A stretch of 64,000 nt of DNA from Serilophus lunatus (GCA_013399895.1 VXBA01002171.1:159868-223867), one strand, 5' to 3'. Positions 25,164 to 39,400 are shown, counted from the stretch's first letter. The notes: a model not told the origin generated them from the letters alone. Numbers and translations: made by a program.

Positions 25164-28100
25164 AACTCTCAAGTCATTATGCTCTTTGAAGTGGTTTTGT
25201 CTTCTGCCTAAAATTATTGCACCGACAGCATCGATTCATCTGATACATTGATAGTGCAGCAACAAGCTCCAGGGAGGATTCTAAGTACAGCCAAAGCAAT
25301 CATACAGACAAAGTTATTTTTTACTATTTTAGTAAGATTCTGAGAGGCAGCAGGTTACCAGGGACCAGTAGTTCATTCCCAATGTTCAAAGAACTCTGCT
25401 TCCACAAAAGAATAATTTTGTTGACATAAACTAACTGTACAAAGCCCTATTAAAAAGAGGTTGCTTTGCATCAGGAGCTATCAACTAGGGGTTAATTGCG
25501 AATATATCACCTTGAACAGGTTGCAGCACACTATTTCAGCCAGAATATATTGCTTATTCAAATACTTCAGGGAGCACAAAGCTTCCAAAGCTACTTTCCT
25601 TACTCAAATAGCTGTACTGACTCCATCAGATCAATGTGATGAGGACAACCTGAGTGGTTTTCCTGAAATAGTTATGTTTGTCAGAGGATTTGATCAAAAA
25701 TATGTGAGATAACTTAAGTACTGGAAGCTAAGAAGTCAGAAGAGACTAAGGCTAGCTTGAGAGGTCAAAGGGTGAGCATGTACAGTATAGTTCCTCTCCC
25801 CATCTAAGGTGCTGTGGCAAAGTAAGTGGTAGGTCAGGCAGGACTGTCTGCACTGCTGCTGCCCATCAGCAACTCCTCTTGGAGACATCACAAGTCCTTT
25901 GGATCCTTAAGCTTAACCCATTGTAGACCTAATCCTTCCTTTACACTAACATCAATCAGCAGTAACTCCATGAAAGTCAACAGCACAACAGCAACATAAA
26001 ATCCAAATGGGAAAAACCCCCACATTTGTATGGCATTTAGTGTGTGCTCACCCCTGGAAGAAAAAAAAAATCATTTTTGCTTCTCTTCTTTTCTTGCTCT
26101 ATGTACAAATGAGTCTTGTACAGCAAACTCCAGCACTCTTTTCCCTCACGTCTTTCAGAAGTGGGGTAGGTGTGGTAGGTACAAGCCAGAGGCTGTCCTG
26201 TCCCTGCATCCTCAGTGACCATTGCTCACGTCGCTCTCTTCCTTATTGGGTTTGGCAGCTCCCAGACCCACAGGCCAGCAACAGGGACTAATAACCAGGT
26301 CTCTTGATCCCACCACAGACTTGCATACAGGCTACAATCGTGTGGCATTAAGCATTTGGCTCACTGTCCTCTGCAAAGTACAGACCTGAAGATAGAAGCA
26401 GGCTGAGAGTGCCAGTTCTGTCCGCTGTGGATTTGTGATTAAGTTTTGCCATTAAAATACAGTATATAAAACACTAGTTCAAGCCAAAATTATAGATTCA
26501 GATAATATATGGAATGACTGTGCCAGCAACCCACAATAAAAATACACAGTACAAATAAGCAAAAGAATCTGATGTCAAAAATATGGATAATGAAAGTAAA
26601 TTGTATAAACGTAATTAATAAAGGCTTGGAATGGAAATTTCCAGTGCGTACTTGCTGAACTTAGATCCACTGAATATCCACAGACTCTTCAAAATTTAAG
26701 CTGAAATAGTAATGACCAGCTTCTTATGTTTTGTTTCAATTCCATCTTTTATATCAGAAGGCATCTTGGAGTCTCCACTAAATTGTTTTAATTAAACTAG
26801 CCATTATGTTTTATTAGTTCCAACTTTACCACATTCAGATGAGAAATAAAGACACATAAAACCCAGACTTTGACATGAAGAAATCCATTCCTGCCAGAGT
26901 ATCCACAGCTGCTCTCTCCTGCTGCCCCAGCTCTGCAGATAACAGCTACTGTTTTGCTGGACTTGTCATGCAGCCTGGAAGTCTGACAGGGTTTTTCTGT
27001 GATCCAGTTGTGCACAGCCTTTGCTAAGTATTTGTTATGCTTTATTCAAAACCCTGAGCTTGGGTGGCCTTGGTGAAGGATCCTCACTCAGATTCTGCTA
27101 CTGAGAATTAAAAAAGGCTTATTTTTGCATGAAGTACTTTTGATTTTAAAAGTACCATTGAAAATATAGAGAGAAGGTGATCAGACAATGCCTACCTTCT
27201 TCACAGCTTTTGACCTCTTGGCTTAGTGCTGTGCTTCCTAAAATAAAACCCCATAGGAATTGGCATTTCCATCTAACTCTCCATGTAAGCAAGGATAAAC
27301 TAAGTGGAATATATGCACGTTGTAGTGCAATATCTACATATTGCAGGCAAAAGGAAATGCATGTAAGTATTATTTACACAAGCTAAGGAGGTGAAACCCT
27401 ACCTAGAGCTCAAATTTTTGCTCCCTGTAGTTTTGGTTTTTCCCATTTACTGAAAAGAATGCCTTCCTACTATTTTTCATGGGATGGAAGAGCAGGAGCC
27501 ACTGAGATTGAAGAAAGGATATTTGTTCCATAGTGGAAGTCCCAGCCTAATTTGAGGTTTGCAAAGTCTTTTTGTGACCACAGAATGAAAAATTTCTACT
27601 AGTTCAATCCTCATACTCTAGTTTGTGCAGGTTTACACAATTTTAATACTAGGGATGCTGTCCTGTAGACCTATCTCTTGGTTTCTGATCAATTTTTTAC
27701 GAGATTGCCATCACACAAAATTCTATTGAAATACCATTTCGATCTCTAATCACAATGCAAGTAATTAGTAAAGTCTCCTTAAGAATCTGACAAAACCACA
27801 AGCCCAATTAGTCATTTATGCCACTCACACAAGCGACAGCTCAGTGGAAACCAGCTTCCTCAACACCTTTCTCAGCTCTGTTTCGGACCGAGTTGGGAAT
27901 TTTTGCCAGTATCTTGGTGAACAGCTCTGTTGTGCTTTGGGGCTCCCCACAACATGGGCTATGATATGAAGGAGCCAGGAATGAGAAACAAGTGCTACTG
28001 GGAGTGATGCAAGCCTCCAAAATGTTCCTTCACTAAGTCTCCGCCTGGAACAGATGCCCTTCAAACAGGCACACAGGGAGAAACAAATAAATTCCTTGCA

Positions 28101-29663
28101 ATTTTCATAATAAACAAAACCAGAATGAATCACTCCAGAATAACAACTTCAGTAATATGACCTCTTTTACTCTTTCAAAGAAAGCAAAATTATTTTGCAC
28201 AAATTACAGACTGTTTTTGCTGGGAAATGAGAAACAGTAGCCCAACTGATGCAAAATATTAAGCAAGAGGTTTAAAAAAATGTTATCCCCTCTCCACTCT
28301 GGAAACATACACACACCTTTTAGTTCTCAATTAGGAGTATTTCCAGGCACCTCTGTAAAGGAATTTAGATGAATTTCTACACTAGTCACACTATAATTTT
28401 GAGTCTGTTATCAGGCATTAAGCAGAAAAAATAGCAGTTTGAGGCCTTGGTTGCAGCTTGGCTCCGTGTTCCCAGTCTGAAGCAGCGCATGTATAACTCC
28501 AAAGGTGCAAAGCAGTGACCTTTTACAGAAGGATGGCTGCTCAGGCAGAGGGTACCATCCTACAGCCCAGCCAGCTTGGGGAATCATGTAAATCTTCACT
28601 GGCTGCTTCAACACGCAGTCAAATATTTGACTGTCTTTGCAAAGTCAGACAATTTGACTGACAGAGCAACAGCCACACAGACCTTTCCGTTTCCTCTAGC
28701 AGATGCCACAGTCTAGCCGAATTTCATTCCCTGTGTTTCAAGAAGGAAAATATTCTACACTTTCCTTTTAATCCACACAGATTACCATGTCAGTACAGCT
28801 GTGTGGATCATCATATTATCACATACACCTTGTGTTTTCCCTGCTCATCTCCTTCCTATTTACTTAGCAACTATTAAAGCAATTAGAAATATTCTGTTCC
28901 TTCCAAGCAAGTCCTACAGAAAATTCACTGCAGCCTTTATACGAAAGATGCCAATGGAAAATGTTCCAGTGAGGTCAGTCAGTGTGTTATCAGTCTCTCT
29001 ATGGCATGGTTTTTTGGGTAGTTTATGTCAGTATTCTAAATTAAATAATAATTAAAGTAACTCAAAAGTGGTTAGGATGTGCTTCCAAATAGATGTCTTA
29101 ACGGGAGGGATTCAAAACGGATAAGAGATACGTATGTTTCGATAATTTGAAGTGAGCCAGCTTACCCAAAAAGCCACTTAATTACACCAAAACTGAAACA
29201 TCTGGTTTAGATTATCTGTTAAAAAATAGTATGGTGGGAAGTAAAAAATTTGGAGAGGAAGTATTAACATTATTCCTGACTTACAGACTGACACGACAGA
29301 CAACAAATACTTTTTTTAATTATTGTTTTTGTATCATCATACAATATACAAAGAGGAAACTCAGCAAAGTAAGGAGCCTATAGTCTTCACTCTGAATTAG
29401 CAAAAGGAGGAGCTCGCCCTGCCCTGTTCCTAGCAAGCTGGAGAATGACAGTCACACAAGGACTACAATGCTGGGGGATGCCAGAGGTACCAGGCTAATC
29501 TTAGTCCCTTGTGGATCCTTTGGTATCCACACAGCCTTCTGAAGTCTTGCCACACTGAGGGTATTTTCACATGGAAAAAGTATCAAAACCAAAACCTGGC
29601 AAGATTTTCCACTTTGACTTAAGAACATTCCTAGCATTTCTGTTGTCTGCTATTATTTATTTC

Positions 29664-29680
29664 TTTTTTTTTTTTTTTTT
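29664..29680 (+). repeat. Poly(T) tract, T17
   Basis: Seventeen T residues are followed by CCCC. Read on the minus strand it is a poly(A) run after GGGG. No retroposon body is recognisable on that strand. Confidence 0.9.
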
Positions 29681-31174
29681 CCCCAAGTTGCAGCCAAAGA
29701 AAACAAAACCTTGCACAAGTGATGCCAGCAATTTCCCTGTACATACAGTAGGTACTCTCCAACCTGGAGATATCCAAATCTCTCCCTGGTACAGGAGCCT
29801 GATATTTCTTAACAGTATCTGTAGCTGAGAAGTCACGTTATAGCATTTTAGAACATTTGGAGCCTAAGGAAAACCTTTTATGTGAGTATTTTAAAGCTCA
29901 AAGTTCTAATCTAGGACTTGGTATATTTATCCAAGTCCTTAATTATTAATGTTCCTTTATTGATTTGATACCTGAAACTCTAACAACAAAACCTGTGCAA
30001 ACTAATTATGCCTGGTTTCCGAATTTCCAGGACTTCTTTGCTTCTCTCCTAAGTCTTCTTTTACTTAATCAATAAGGTCTGATTCATAAAACAGTAGCAA
30101 AATGCCAGAATTGAGAAATAAAAGACATATTAATTATCATATCAACTCTAAAACATCTATGCATGTTGCTGAAGCATTTATTCATCTGAGGGTTCCCAAC
30201 GATATCCAAGTTCATCTTATTATCCTAATGCAGGCAGCACAATCAATCCTAACTATTTTAATTAATTCAGAAATAGAATTAGTTAAAAAAAAAGTCTTTG
30301 GTTTCTCTGTGAAAGGCTTTGTAACACCAGTTTCTTGAGGCAGTGCAGCTTTGCCAGCTTTCTGCAGAAAGAGTAAATTCACAAAGCTCTAATTCCCCAG
30401 GTTCCTCCCTTCCTCCTGGCAATCCTTCTGCAGTACCAGCACCAGTGCTGGGCTCCGCTAGTTTGCAAAGTTTAGAGAGGCCCAAATTCCCTTCATCTAC
30501 TTTCAAAAGTACTGAATCAGTGCCATAACAGCCAGATTCTGATGCCTTGCTTCACTTTCGAGTAATACCTTGAGACAGACAAGATTACTCCTGGACTAGT
30601 ATTCACGCACAGGCCTGGCAAGATCACTATAACAATTTAAAAGTAAATTTTTAAACTACATCACCGAATCGGTAGTACACAGTTTTGGAAGTATGCATTA
30701 CACAAAGCTTGACATATGCACTCCTGATCAGTTGATTATTTTTCTTCATTTCATGCAGGTATGTAACAATACAGAGTGGACAAACCTATTTAATTGTCAA
30801 CAGTACATTTGGTGCTCTACAGCAGTCAAGGTTATTAGTACTTGACTTCAAGTCCCCAAACCTCCTCAGAGCTGTGCTTCAGAACCTTGTATCTCTAATA
30901 CAAAATGGATAAGCAAAACGAGAAATTAGGTCCTAACATATTTTTAATCTCCACATTTGAACACCTATTTCACTTTAATTGTCATAATCACTGTGCATAT
31001 AAACCTAAGAATCATTTTCTTCAAATCCTCTGACTTACCCAGTTCTTAAAAAAACCATACTATATCCATCCCAAATCCTCTCACTTTCTAAGTGTCATTT
31101 TAGGTAGAAAAAATATTTTTAAAATGTGAACTAGAAAAGAGAGTGCAAATTCTAAGGAACACACAGTGCTCAAA

Positions 31175-31202
31175 TCTCTCTCTCTCTTTTTTTTTTTTTT
31201 TT
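31175..31202 (+). repeat. (TC)6-T16 pyrimidine tract
   Basis: Six TC dinucleotides run directly into 16 T residues, an all-pyrimidine stretch of 28 bp. It looks like the polypyrimidine part of a splice acceptor, but the tract is followed by TTGAGC and no AG follows at the usual close distance with exon-like sequence. I read it as a simple repeat. Confidence 0.9.
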
Positions 31203-33344
31203 GAGCTAAACCAAAAGTGCAGTAGCTTAGATTCTTGAGTTCAGTGAGACCACTCCAGGATTATAGCAAAACCAGTGGTCATCAGAATTTGGTCTAAACA
31301 TCTCCATTATGACCCAGCTTCATCAGTTCTATCAAAGAGTAACTTGTAACACAGAAGGAGGTAATTTACAATTTTTACAACCATCATCATTTGTAGTACA
31401 GGACTAACCACATGGCCACTCTTTCAAAACATCAAAATAAATCACAAGAAAATCATAGATGTGTTTAATGCTTGATGACAAATGGATACTAACAAACATT
31501 TACTGCAATAAATTACTGTTAAAAACACAGATTATGGGAAAACACTTAGCAAAGGTGATTAGGACCACTTATATTAAAATTCTTTTCCGTTGCTTCTCTT
31601 AAGTGCATGGACCACCAAGTTTCATTTAATCCTTTCTAATTCTGGGCAAGATAATTATGGCAAATAATGGTGAATGAATCACATGCCTGTACAGGAGTAT
31701 CACAGCCATTGTGGCACTTGGATGAATGCTGTGTGAGAGGATTAATGTGGTATAATACCACATTTGCTTTTGCAGGCTGTTATTTTAATCTTGTGAGCTG
31801 CCTTTCATCAAGGTGGGGAAATACAGTAAGGTTACTGTTGATCTCGGGCAGCCAGAGAGGATGTCTTGTGACATCCAAGTCCTTCAGTCCTATAGGGGAC
31901 TCTTGGCAGCTTCTAGAAGTTTTATTTTGTGCATTAATGGAAGGAGAGAGAGAGAGCATTTGCCTGTGCTAAGGAAAAGTTGGCAGGTGAAGGAACAGCA
32001 CAAGAGATGCCATTGTGCCAACAAGTTACTTAGTTCTGAGAGTATTAGGCAATGTGCACCCAAGAATTCATGGGATCCTAAAACTGCAGAGACAGCAAAT
32101 CACTGACCTGTCACTCACTGCAGACAGGGGAGCAGAGATCTGGCAACAGCACAGAGGTAGATGGGCTGCAGTAGCCAAGCAGTCTATAGAAGAAAGTGGG
32201 GTATGATGGAGTCTGCAGAGGAATGAAAATCCCTTTTAACTCTTTCTTCTTGCCTTGATATAGTTTCTCCACTCTCTGGGCTGAGGGCTTTACTATTATA
32301 CTGACTAATGTATCCCTGTGAGGGAACACTCATGAGCTCTGTCATGGGCCAGTCTGATCCTCACCAGTAGACACTTCTCTCTTGCTGAATAACAGGAGCA
32401 CCTGGACACGCTAGAATTGTCCATTTAGTCATTGTGTCTGTCAAATTCCCATCTAGGAATGTGTGCTCCACGCTCACACCTTCTGCAGAAAGAAAAGCAG
32501 CATGGGGGTGTGAAAGCAGTTCAGAAACAAATACTACTTCCCCAAGCCACTGCCCAAAATAAAAGGAATTCAGAATACATTGCAGATCAGAACAATTCCA
32601 CTAAATTCTACCCACTATATTTTCTAAAACAAGATGGAAGAATGCCAAAATACCTAAACAAAGCACGTTTTTTTTTTCACGCAATTTCCAACCCACTGAG
32701 AAGTAATAAGTCCTGAAGATCTTATAAAGAAACCTGTTCTTGAACAATTTACTGCCCAGATTTATAGATCCAAGAAATGAGGATGGTTCAGATTAATTTC
32801 CTATAAGAGTCTACTCTCAACAGTTCTTCAAACCAAACCTGAGCCAGATTTTTTTTTTCTGGGTTAGCTGCCCTTTTACACTGGCTGAGATGTGTGAGGA
32901 GAATGGAAAACGGCCACAACTGCATGTTTGAGAATTCCCCCAACAATGGAGAAGTCTCCAACAGCTTTGAATCACTGAAATATTTTCTTACACTCTGATT
33001 GCAGAGGAAGAACTTCAAGCACACCAGAAATCACCACTAAAGCACCCCATGGCTGGCATCCAGCACCTCACCTACTTTAACTCCTGTTGGGGTTGCCATT
33101 ATGGAGATTCCAAATCCAAGAGCTTTGGGCAGTTGTGCATTTGCAAAAGTAGCTGAGGGGTTTGTTTGAGGTTTTTTTGTTTGATGCTCACTCAATCTGA
33201 ACAAAAGATTTTGGATTACATTTCATGTAAAAATTACAGAAAAAGTCCTTTCAGCTGAGACTGCTGAAATTAAATATTGACTTTTTTAGCTTTTAAATTT
33301 TGATTGGACACAAGTAATTCGGGGAAGTCAACATGAATTAATGA

Positions 33345-33797
33345 GTGAAAGGCTGGACTGCCAAACTGGCATTATTTTTATTATTACTAGTTCTAAAAAT
33401 GGATTTGGCCACTCAGCAGGGATCAGCTTTTCTTATAGGAGATAAACCCATCCTCAATATGGTATTAATCATCGATTGTCCACTCTTCTGTGCTGTCCAT
33501 TGCCCCATACAAAGCAGGATTGGCAATGAAAATCCAAACCTTGTATACTTCACCTCAGCAGGTCAAGTGAAGTTTTCAACGTCTGGTTTAAGACCTTCTG
33601 AAGAACTTCGCATGACTTTGCATACAGGAACCAATAAACTCAGCCCAAACAGAGATTTTAAAATGCAGATTCCTCTGAAAATCTGGCACCAGAAAGGCTA
33701 TGTACTCCAAAAAGACAACAAAAGACTGGCAGAAGCACACCTTGACTTTATCTTAGCTACCTTGATTAGAGATGAACTAACCAGACATTTTACATGA
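33345..33797 (+). other. Longest open frame, probably not a gene
   Basis: The frame runs 150 codons but opens at GTG. An upstream ATG at 33333 is followed after one codon by TAA and TGA. The first in-frame ATG is at 33399, giving about 132 residues. The GTG-initiated N-terminus is leucine-rich and looks like a signal peptide, but that part lies before the first ATG and would not be translated normally. The remaining residues match no family I recognise. No promoter, Kozak context or splice structure is evident. At about 40% GC a frame of this length is expected roughly once by chance in 64 kb. An old retrocopy of an unrecognised gene is the main alternative. Confidence 0.1.
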
Positions 33798-34315
33798 CCC
33801 TAAACCTTCCCATGATACATAAACTATTCTGCAAATACTGCAGTTAGGAAGAACAAATAAAGCATATGTTCTTTCTATTTGAGGGGGAAAGTTAAATAAA
33901 TAATGTAGCAGTATAAAGGAGGCAATTCAGGTATTGAAGACAAGCATGTACAGAGAAAGACTAAAATCAGCGACCTACAACTTCTATACATAGGGGCGGA
34001 TGGTATGACTAAAGTCAAGGTGACAGCCATTGGTTGAAACTATTTTGACCCGTCCCTGGGCTCTCTGAACCATTTGGGGCTGTTTCCAGGCCTTTTTTTT
34101 ACTCCAGAGGATAAAATACAGATATCTGAACAACAGTTGAAGCAAATAGAAGCCACATCAGGCAAGCTGAAGTCATGCAACTTAATCCTGAGAATCAATT
34201 ACCTTATTGTAACCATTTCTGATTACACTATACTTAGATGAAAACATGTGTTCACTAGCAGGCTGCAAAGAGAGCAAAAGCTGGTGATATCTTAAGTCAA
34301 GACATTATATAAATA

Positions 34316-34335
34316 GAAATTTGTATACAAATTTC
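34316..34335. repeat. 20-bp perfect palindrome
   Basis: The sequence from GAAATTTG through CAAATTTC reads identically on both strands over 20 bp, with GTATAC at the centre. The symmetry ends at 34315/34336. It may be a symmetric binding site or chance. No flanking transposon structure is seen. Confidence 0.9.
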
Positions 34336-34649
34336 CACAGGGAGAGAGAATAGTGGTGAGATTTCATTTTCCATTATTATTACATGCTGGTAATGTGCTT
34401 CATAGTGTAAATATCTTTAATTGACATGAATGGATTTTTAATATTTTTTTAATCTATAGGTCTTCTCTCTCACCCTGCAGTAAATCAGAAGACATTTTGC
34501 TGATATCTGTATTGTTGTATCACTGTATAACTGGGATGAAAGGAAAATTACAGCTAATACTTTAAGCTGGAGTGGTTCTGGTTCAGTATATGTTCTCATT
34601 TGAAGTACAGATGAAAAGGATAGTCTGTGAGGCCAGACTAAGAATACGA

Positions 34650-34745
34650 GATAGAAACTGTACTCTCTACTATGCCACAGAACTTGAGCACTATAATTTG
34701 GGCAAATCGTTTAACATTACTGTATCTCAGCACCCCATGAAGCTG
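34650..34745 (+). repeat. MIR-type CORE-SINE remnant
   Basis: A CTCTACTATGCCAC word (34665-34678), a TTTGGGCAAATCG word (34697-34709), a TTTAACATTACTGT word and a CTCAGCACCCCA word follow in the order of the MIR core. In the consensus these read roughly 'ctctgccac', 'ttgggcaagtcac', 'ttaacctctctgt', 'cctcagtttcc'. The copy is diverged and its ends are approximate. Recognition is from memory of the consensus. Confidence 0.5.
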
Positions 34746-35133
34746 ACTTAATGTTTTCCTAACACTAAGGATTTTTGTAACTAGGAAAAAATAAAGTTAG
34801 AGATTTTAAAAGCAACCAGGGAAATTGTTTTTCTAGAAAATAATAATGGGTTTTAAAAACAAATTCAGAAGAATGAGAATTTTTTTGCTACTTTCAGGGG
34901 TTTTTGTTATTGTATTAAAAAGCATTGGGAACAAATGCAGAACAAGTATACCCACTGGTTTAAATAAATAAATCAATAGGAAGAAGATTCTAGATTTATT
35001 TTTCAACCGATTTAGTTGCCCTGAATCTATATTCTGAAAATAACATATCTAATCTATTGTACATTTCAAAACTATAGAAGCATATCAAGGTAAAAAATTA
35101 CTTCAGATTTCAAATGAAAACCTTGATAAAATA

Positions 35134-35134
35134 N
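35134..35134. other. Unresolved base (n)
   Basis: A single ambiguous base lies in AT-rich sequence (ATAnGAGG). It is not next to a homopolymer, so a heterozygous site or a low-quality call is as likely as an assembly problem. Confidence 0.95.
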
Positions 35135-36400
35135 GAGGCGAGTTTAATTTGGTCTCTGAAAAAGATAATAGTGAAAGGCTTGACTTTCTTTGTGCCAGAG
35201 GCACTTTGCCATCCACCTCCACAGAGCCAGGACAACCGTGCTGGGTTTTGTCAGGCCTCAATCCTGCAAAATGTGTGATGGAGAAGGGAACTTCTAAAGT
35301 CAGTGGGATTCCCCACAGTTCTCAGAATCAGAAATTTGTGGGAAACTATGTATAGGACTTGTTTCAATTTTGGCCCGAGAGTTTTCTCATTTCCTTTGAC
35401 AGTTGCCATAAAAACCCTCTTGTGCAACTCCACTATCTTTTCATCTTGGGATGCCAAAATATAAGAGTCTGAACATCTGTTTGGAAAACAGAATATGCCA
35501 ATATTTAAATTAGCAATGGTTTCTTTTCCCTCCAAGACTATCAACTAATTATTCGAAATAGATTTACCCAAATATTGCACTTAGTTCCATATTACATATG
35601 CATAAATGAGAACAGAATTTGGCCCAATATGTTTAAGCTAAGCACATTTTTGCAGCTATGAAAAGTAATCTGATTTCCATGGAATAGTTCATACATGGCA
35701 ATTTGCCTTCCTGGGCCTCGGTTCATGTCAAGCCTTTTCACTCTGTTCGTTTTATGAAGATTTAATTGAATCCTACTTAAATAGCATCAACTAGCACTTA
35801 TTCATAAAGCCATCAAGCCTTTCATCACAAATTCATGGTTTTGTAATTTTTTAAAAAAATGAAATTAAATAAATCATATATATTCAGTCATACTATCACT
35901 GGAAATACTTGAAACAAACTCTTCTGTCCACAGTCCTCTGCCACGATTTTGAAACCTCATTTTGAAGTCCCACTAGAAAGTAATCATATTTTGACCAATG
36001 GTAAATTTAATTTTCACTGTTTTCCTCTACAAAATGTGATGCTGATGGTGAAGTTACTGCTGTAAGGACAAGTAAAGTTTGTCTTAGAAGGAGTCTATAG
36101 ACAGAAATATAAAACACTAGGAGGTAGGAAAGGCAAAGCTGTTTGTAAACCCAGTAGAAATGTTGTCCCACTAGCAGAAAGGGATGACATGGCCAAGCTC
36201 TCCCCCAACCTACTTTTGACAAGAACTCTACCACAGGAAGTGTGGAACATTGAAAACCTATACAATCCCTAAAATGAAACTAATGAATGAAGGATGAAAC
36301 TAATTTGTAGAGAGGTTTTGCAGGACTGTTAGAAAGTCTTGAGGAAGGTAAAATCTGAGTCCCAACAGGTGTAGTTTATCAATGTACTCAGACATTTGAT

Positions 36401-36440
36401 AACAAAAAAAAAACCAAAAAAAAACAAAAACAAAAAAACC
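36401..36440 (+). repeat. A-rich low-complexity tract with C interruptions
   Basis: About 40 bp of A runs (up to ten) are broken by single or paired C. They are followed by some 45 bp that remain A/C-rich. It may be a decayed (CAAAA)n-type simple repeat. Confidence 0.85.
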
Positions 36441-39400
36441 CAACTATACCAAATACCTTAAAAGAAACAACAAAAATCCAACTAAAAAAAGATACCCAAA
36501 AGCAGATGGATGAAGTCTTTTCTTAACAGCCCTTCTTCTGCAGCCCAGCCACCCTCCTGGGAACAAGGCAGCACTCCTCGCCAGCAGACAGCACCAGCCC
36601 CATCTGCACTGCCACCTCCTTCACTTGCATTATTTTGTCCCCCATTTTATTACCTTTAGCACCTCAGCATCAACACTGCCAAAACTGTTTTCTGAAACAA
36701 AATTTGAATACTTTGCCATTGGGTAAATTCTTCAGTTTACTGCCCTCCCTCCCCTCCCAGCCCTTTTGACCCAGGTTGTTATTTGCCAGAACAAATTGGG
36801 TCTTACATTATTGGTTCTTGTTCTTTATAGTCACAGAGCTGATACCATGCTGTTCATAACAACCTTTCCAAAATAACTCAGACATGCCTCAGGTAATTAA
36901 GGAATTATACCCTCCCAGCCAAACAATACCATATTTCTTATTTCCATCATATAAATGGCCCCAAAAGGGACCAGGAAGCATTTTGTCTCATAAAAATAGC
37001 TTACACAGGTGCATACTTAAGGTATGATTTCTTCCTATTATTTGGCATGGTAAAGACATGGTGGATTTACCTTCCCAGAGATGAAAACCATGTGGGTTGT
37101 GGTAATGCCCACTAATAAAGACCTGATAGTGCAGGCAGGGCAAGAAAATTGACTATCCATTCACGATTGGATGGAGATGATGTGTATTGCCTATGATCTT
37201 CAGATTAATTGATTCTGCATTATACCTCAAAATAGAGATTTAGGAAGAGTCCTTTCAGTTTGGAAGGAAAATCGTGATACAGATGAGGAGGTAGCTCATT
37301 CCATACCTATCTCACTGCCTCTGTTAAAAGGATTTGGGAAACAAAAATCATTTCTCTTTTTGTTTGCTCATTCATTTTCTCTGAAAAGCAGAGCAAATAT
37401 AAATCACCAGAAATTATGACAGCAGTTGAGAAGAAGGGAAAAGTAAAAATGAGAAAGTGAAAACTTCAGTCCATGAGTCAAGAGTTGAAAAGAGAGTTCC
37501 ACAACAATACCCTATTTGGATGTCTCCATCTTAAGGCTGACTCCAGTCACTTTGGACTTGCAGACATTTGTATAGCCAGCCCTGCACTTTCACTGCCTTT
37601 GTCACTCAGTGGTTGCACTGACCCTCTCCTTGCAGCCCCCTCACCTTCAGCAGCATTCAGAACACTGATGGTTCTCTGTCGACCTTTTGGTACTGTGTGT
37701 ACTTGGAAGGCTTGATTATTATTTTAACCTCTTGGGATATCCTCCCTTTTGTTCTCCACTTTTACTTTATCTTATTTTTTCACGTCTTATCTGCATTCTT
37801 TCATACCTTTATATTTAAAGGGGTTTTCTTTACTACTATTATTATTCTCTAGAAGTTTAATGCAGAGCTTCTGAGCCTGTGTTAAGTAGGTAATTCATCC
37901 CTTACTACCCGTCTGTTCATAAGTACGGTAACTTTTCCAGAAAAGATGAACATTAAGATCTTGTTGTCTCCTATTAGTTAAATTAGTATTGAGCAGACAC
38001 CTTCCAGCATTCAAATGTTCAGGCTTTGAGCTCCTCCCTATGAGCTTGTCCCCCCAAGTATTCAGTCCATACTCATGGAAAGTTTCTTGATCGATCCAAC
38101 CCCCAGGGAACACACATGAAACTGTTTGAAATTAAACCACAGTACAGAGGAAGGACTATCTTGACTCTCTTTGCCTGACATCTTTGCAGAACCTGTCAAT
38201 AAGCACATTTTATGACAAGTGCATTCATTCACTGAAAGTTCCCCTCAGCTTCCTCTCTTCCAGGTGTTTCCTGACAACACCTATTGTCCTGCCTGGCTGG
38301 CAGCTCCCCATTCCCTGACACCTACTGAAGGGCTCTCGCTTGCTTCTTTTGTTCAGAACATAATCTACTTCCATGTACGCTTTTCTCACACTGAGAAAGT
38401 ATCTCCCATCTGGCCAGAATCAACCTTCTTTTCCTTTCTCACCAGCACTGCCAGATAACAACAGGCTCATCCTCCCACAACCAGAGCCTACGGCTGTGTT
38501 CTCCAAGCAGAGCAGGACTGTCGCCAACTCAACATCATGAGCAGCAGCATGCTGTGAGACAAACAGGGACATTATTCCAAGTTTCAGCTTCCTCTTCCCT
38601 TTCATGGTACAGTATCTGCTTAGTTCATCAAGGCAGAGAGCAATGTGCAGTCCAAAAAAGTGTGCCAACATCCTTCCAGTGCATATTAAAACTGAGTCCC
38701 TCAGCTATCTGCACTAAATAAATCCCATGTATTGCACACAGCATTAACCACTTCAATGAACTAGGATGGACAGGGCAGTGCTTGCTCCATTCTGCAGAGC
38801 TGCTCCACAGCTGGAGAAATCTTCCACAGGCAATGAAATGCCTGAGCTTGCCTCTACAGCAGGGAGGTCTTTGCCTGGTGCTTTGGGGCACAGCACTGTG
38901 AGGGTCGGGGTTAACCCTAGCCAGGTGAGCTGGCTGCCAGGGCTAGCACGGAAAGCATTGCACAGCCCTGAGCCATCTCAGTGGCATTTACTGCAGTGGC
39001 TGGAGGTGGGACGCTGCCACGGGCACCAGCAGCCCATACCCCTCTCCTTTCCCAGCACAGGACCAGGCACAGGCTGTTGGCTTCACTGAGCTGAGCTGGC
39101 CAAATGTGTCTATGCAGAAAAGCCTCTGTGAAGCTGCTGTGATTCACATCTTGGATCAGGAACTCCCAGTAATGAGCATCATTGCTGAACAGCCTATGGG
39201 CACCAAACACTTGATCTACCATATGGGAGAATGTCAGCCCTGTGTTTTTTCACATAAAAGAAAAGAGGTCTTAAGTCACCCATAATTGCATCTGACATTG
39301 TAAAACTGACAGAAAAAGAATTAAAATTAAATGCTAGACCTTGGTTTTGTCTTTTATTCTGGTACCTTTCTCAACTCCCTTGTTGTTTTTTTAATTTAGT

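Larger units (their letters stand above)
25001..33000. other. Non-coding region, 25-33 kb
   Basis: No gene is supported. The block starts with a cluster of TGTCA/TGACA cores (25079-25163). It holds a T17 tract at 29664, a (TC)6-T16 tract at 31175 and a T10 run near 32668. GC-richer patches at about 26.88-26.96 and 28.44-28.60 kb carry no recognisable coding signal. An AG-rich word at 31924-31936 is too short to call a microsatellite. The remaining sequence shows nothing I can name. Confidence 0.75.

Noticed and set aside
31175..31202. Pyrimidine tract considered as a splice acceptor
   Set aside because: No AG with exon-like sequence follows at a suitable distance. It is better explained as a simple repeat.
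38766..39222. Overlapping open frames on both strands in a GC-rich patch
   Set aside because: The loss of stop codons follows from local GC content. Both strands are open at once and neither product is recognisable.
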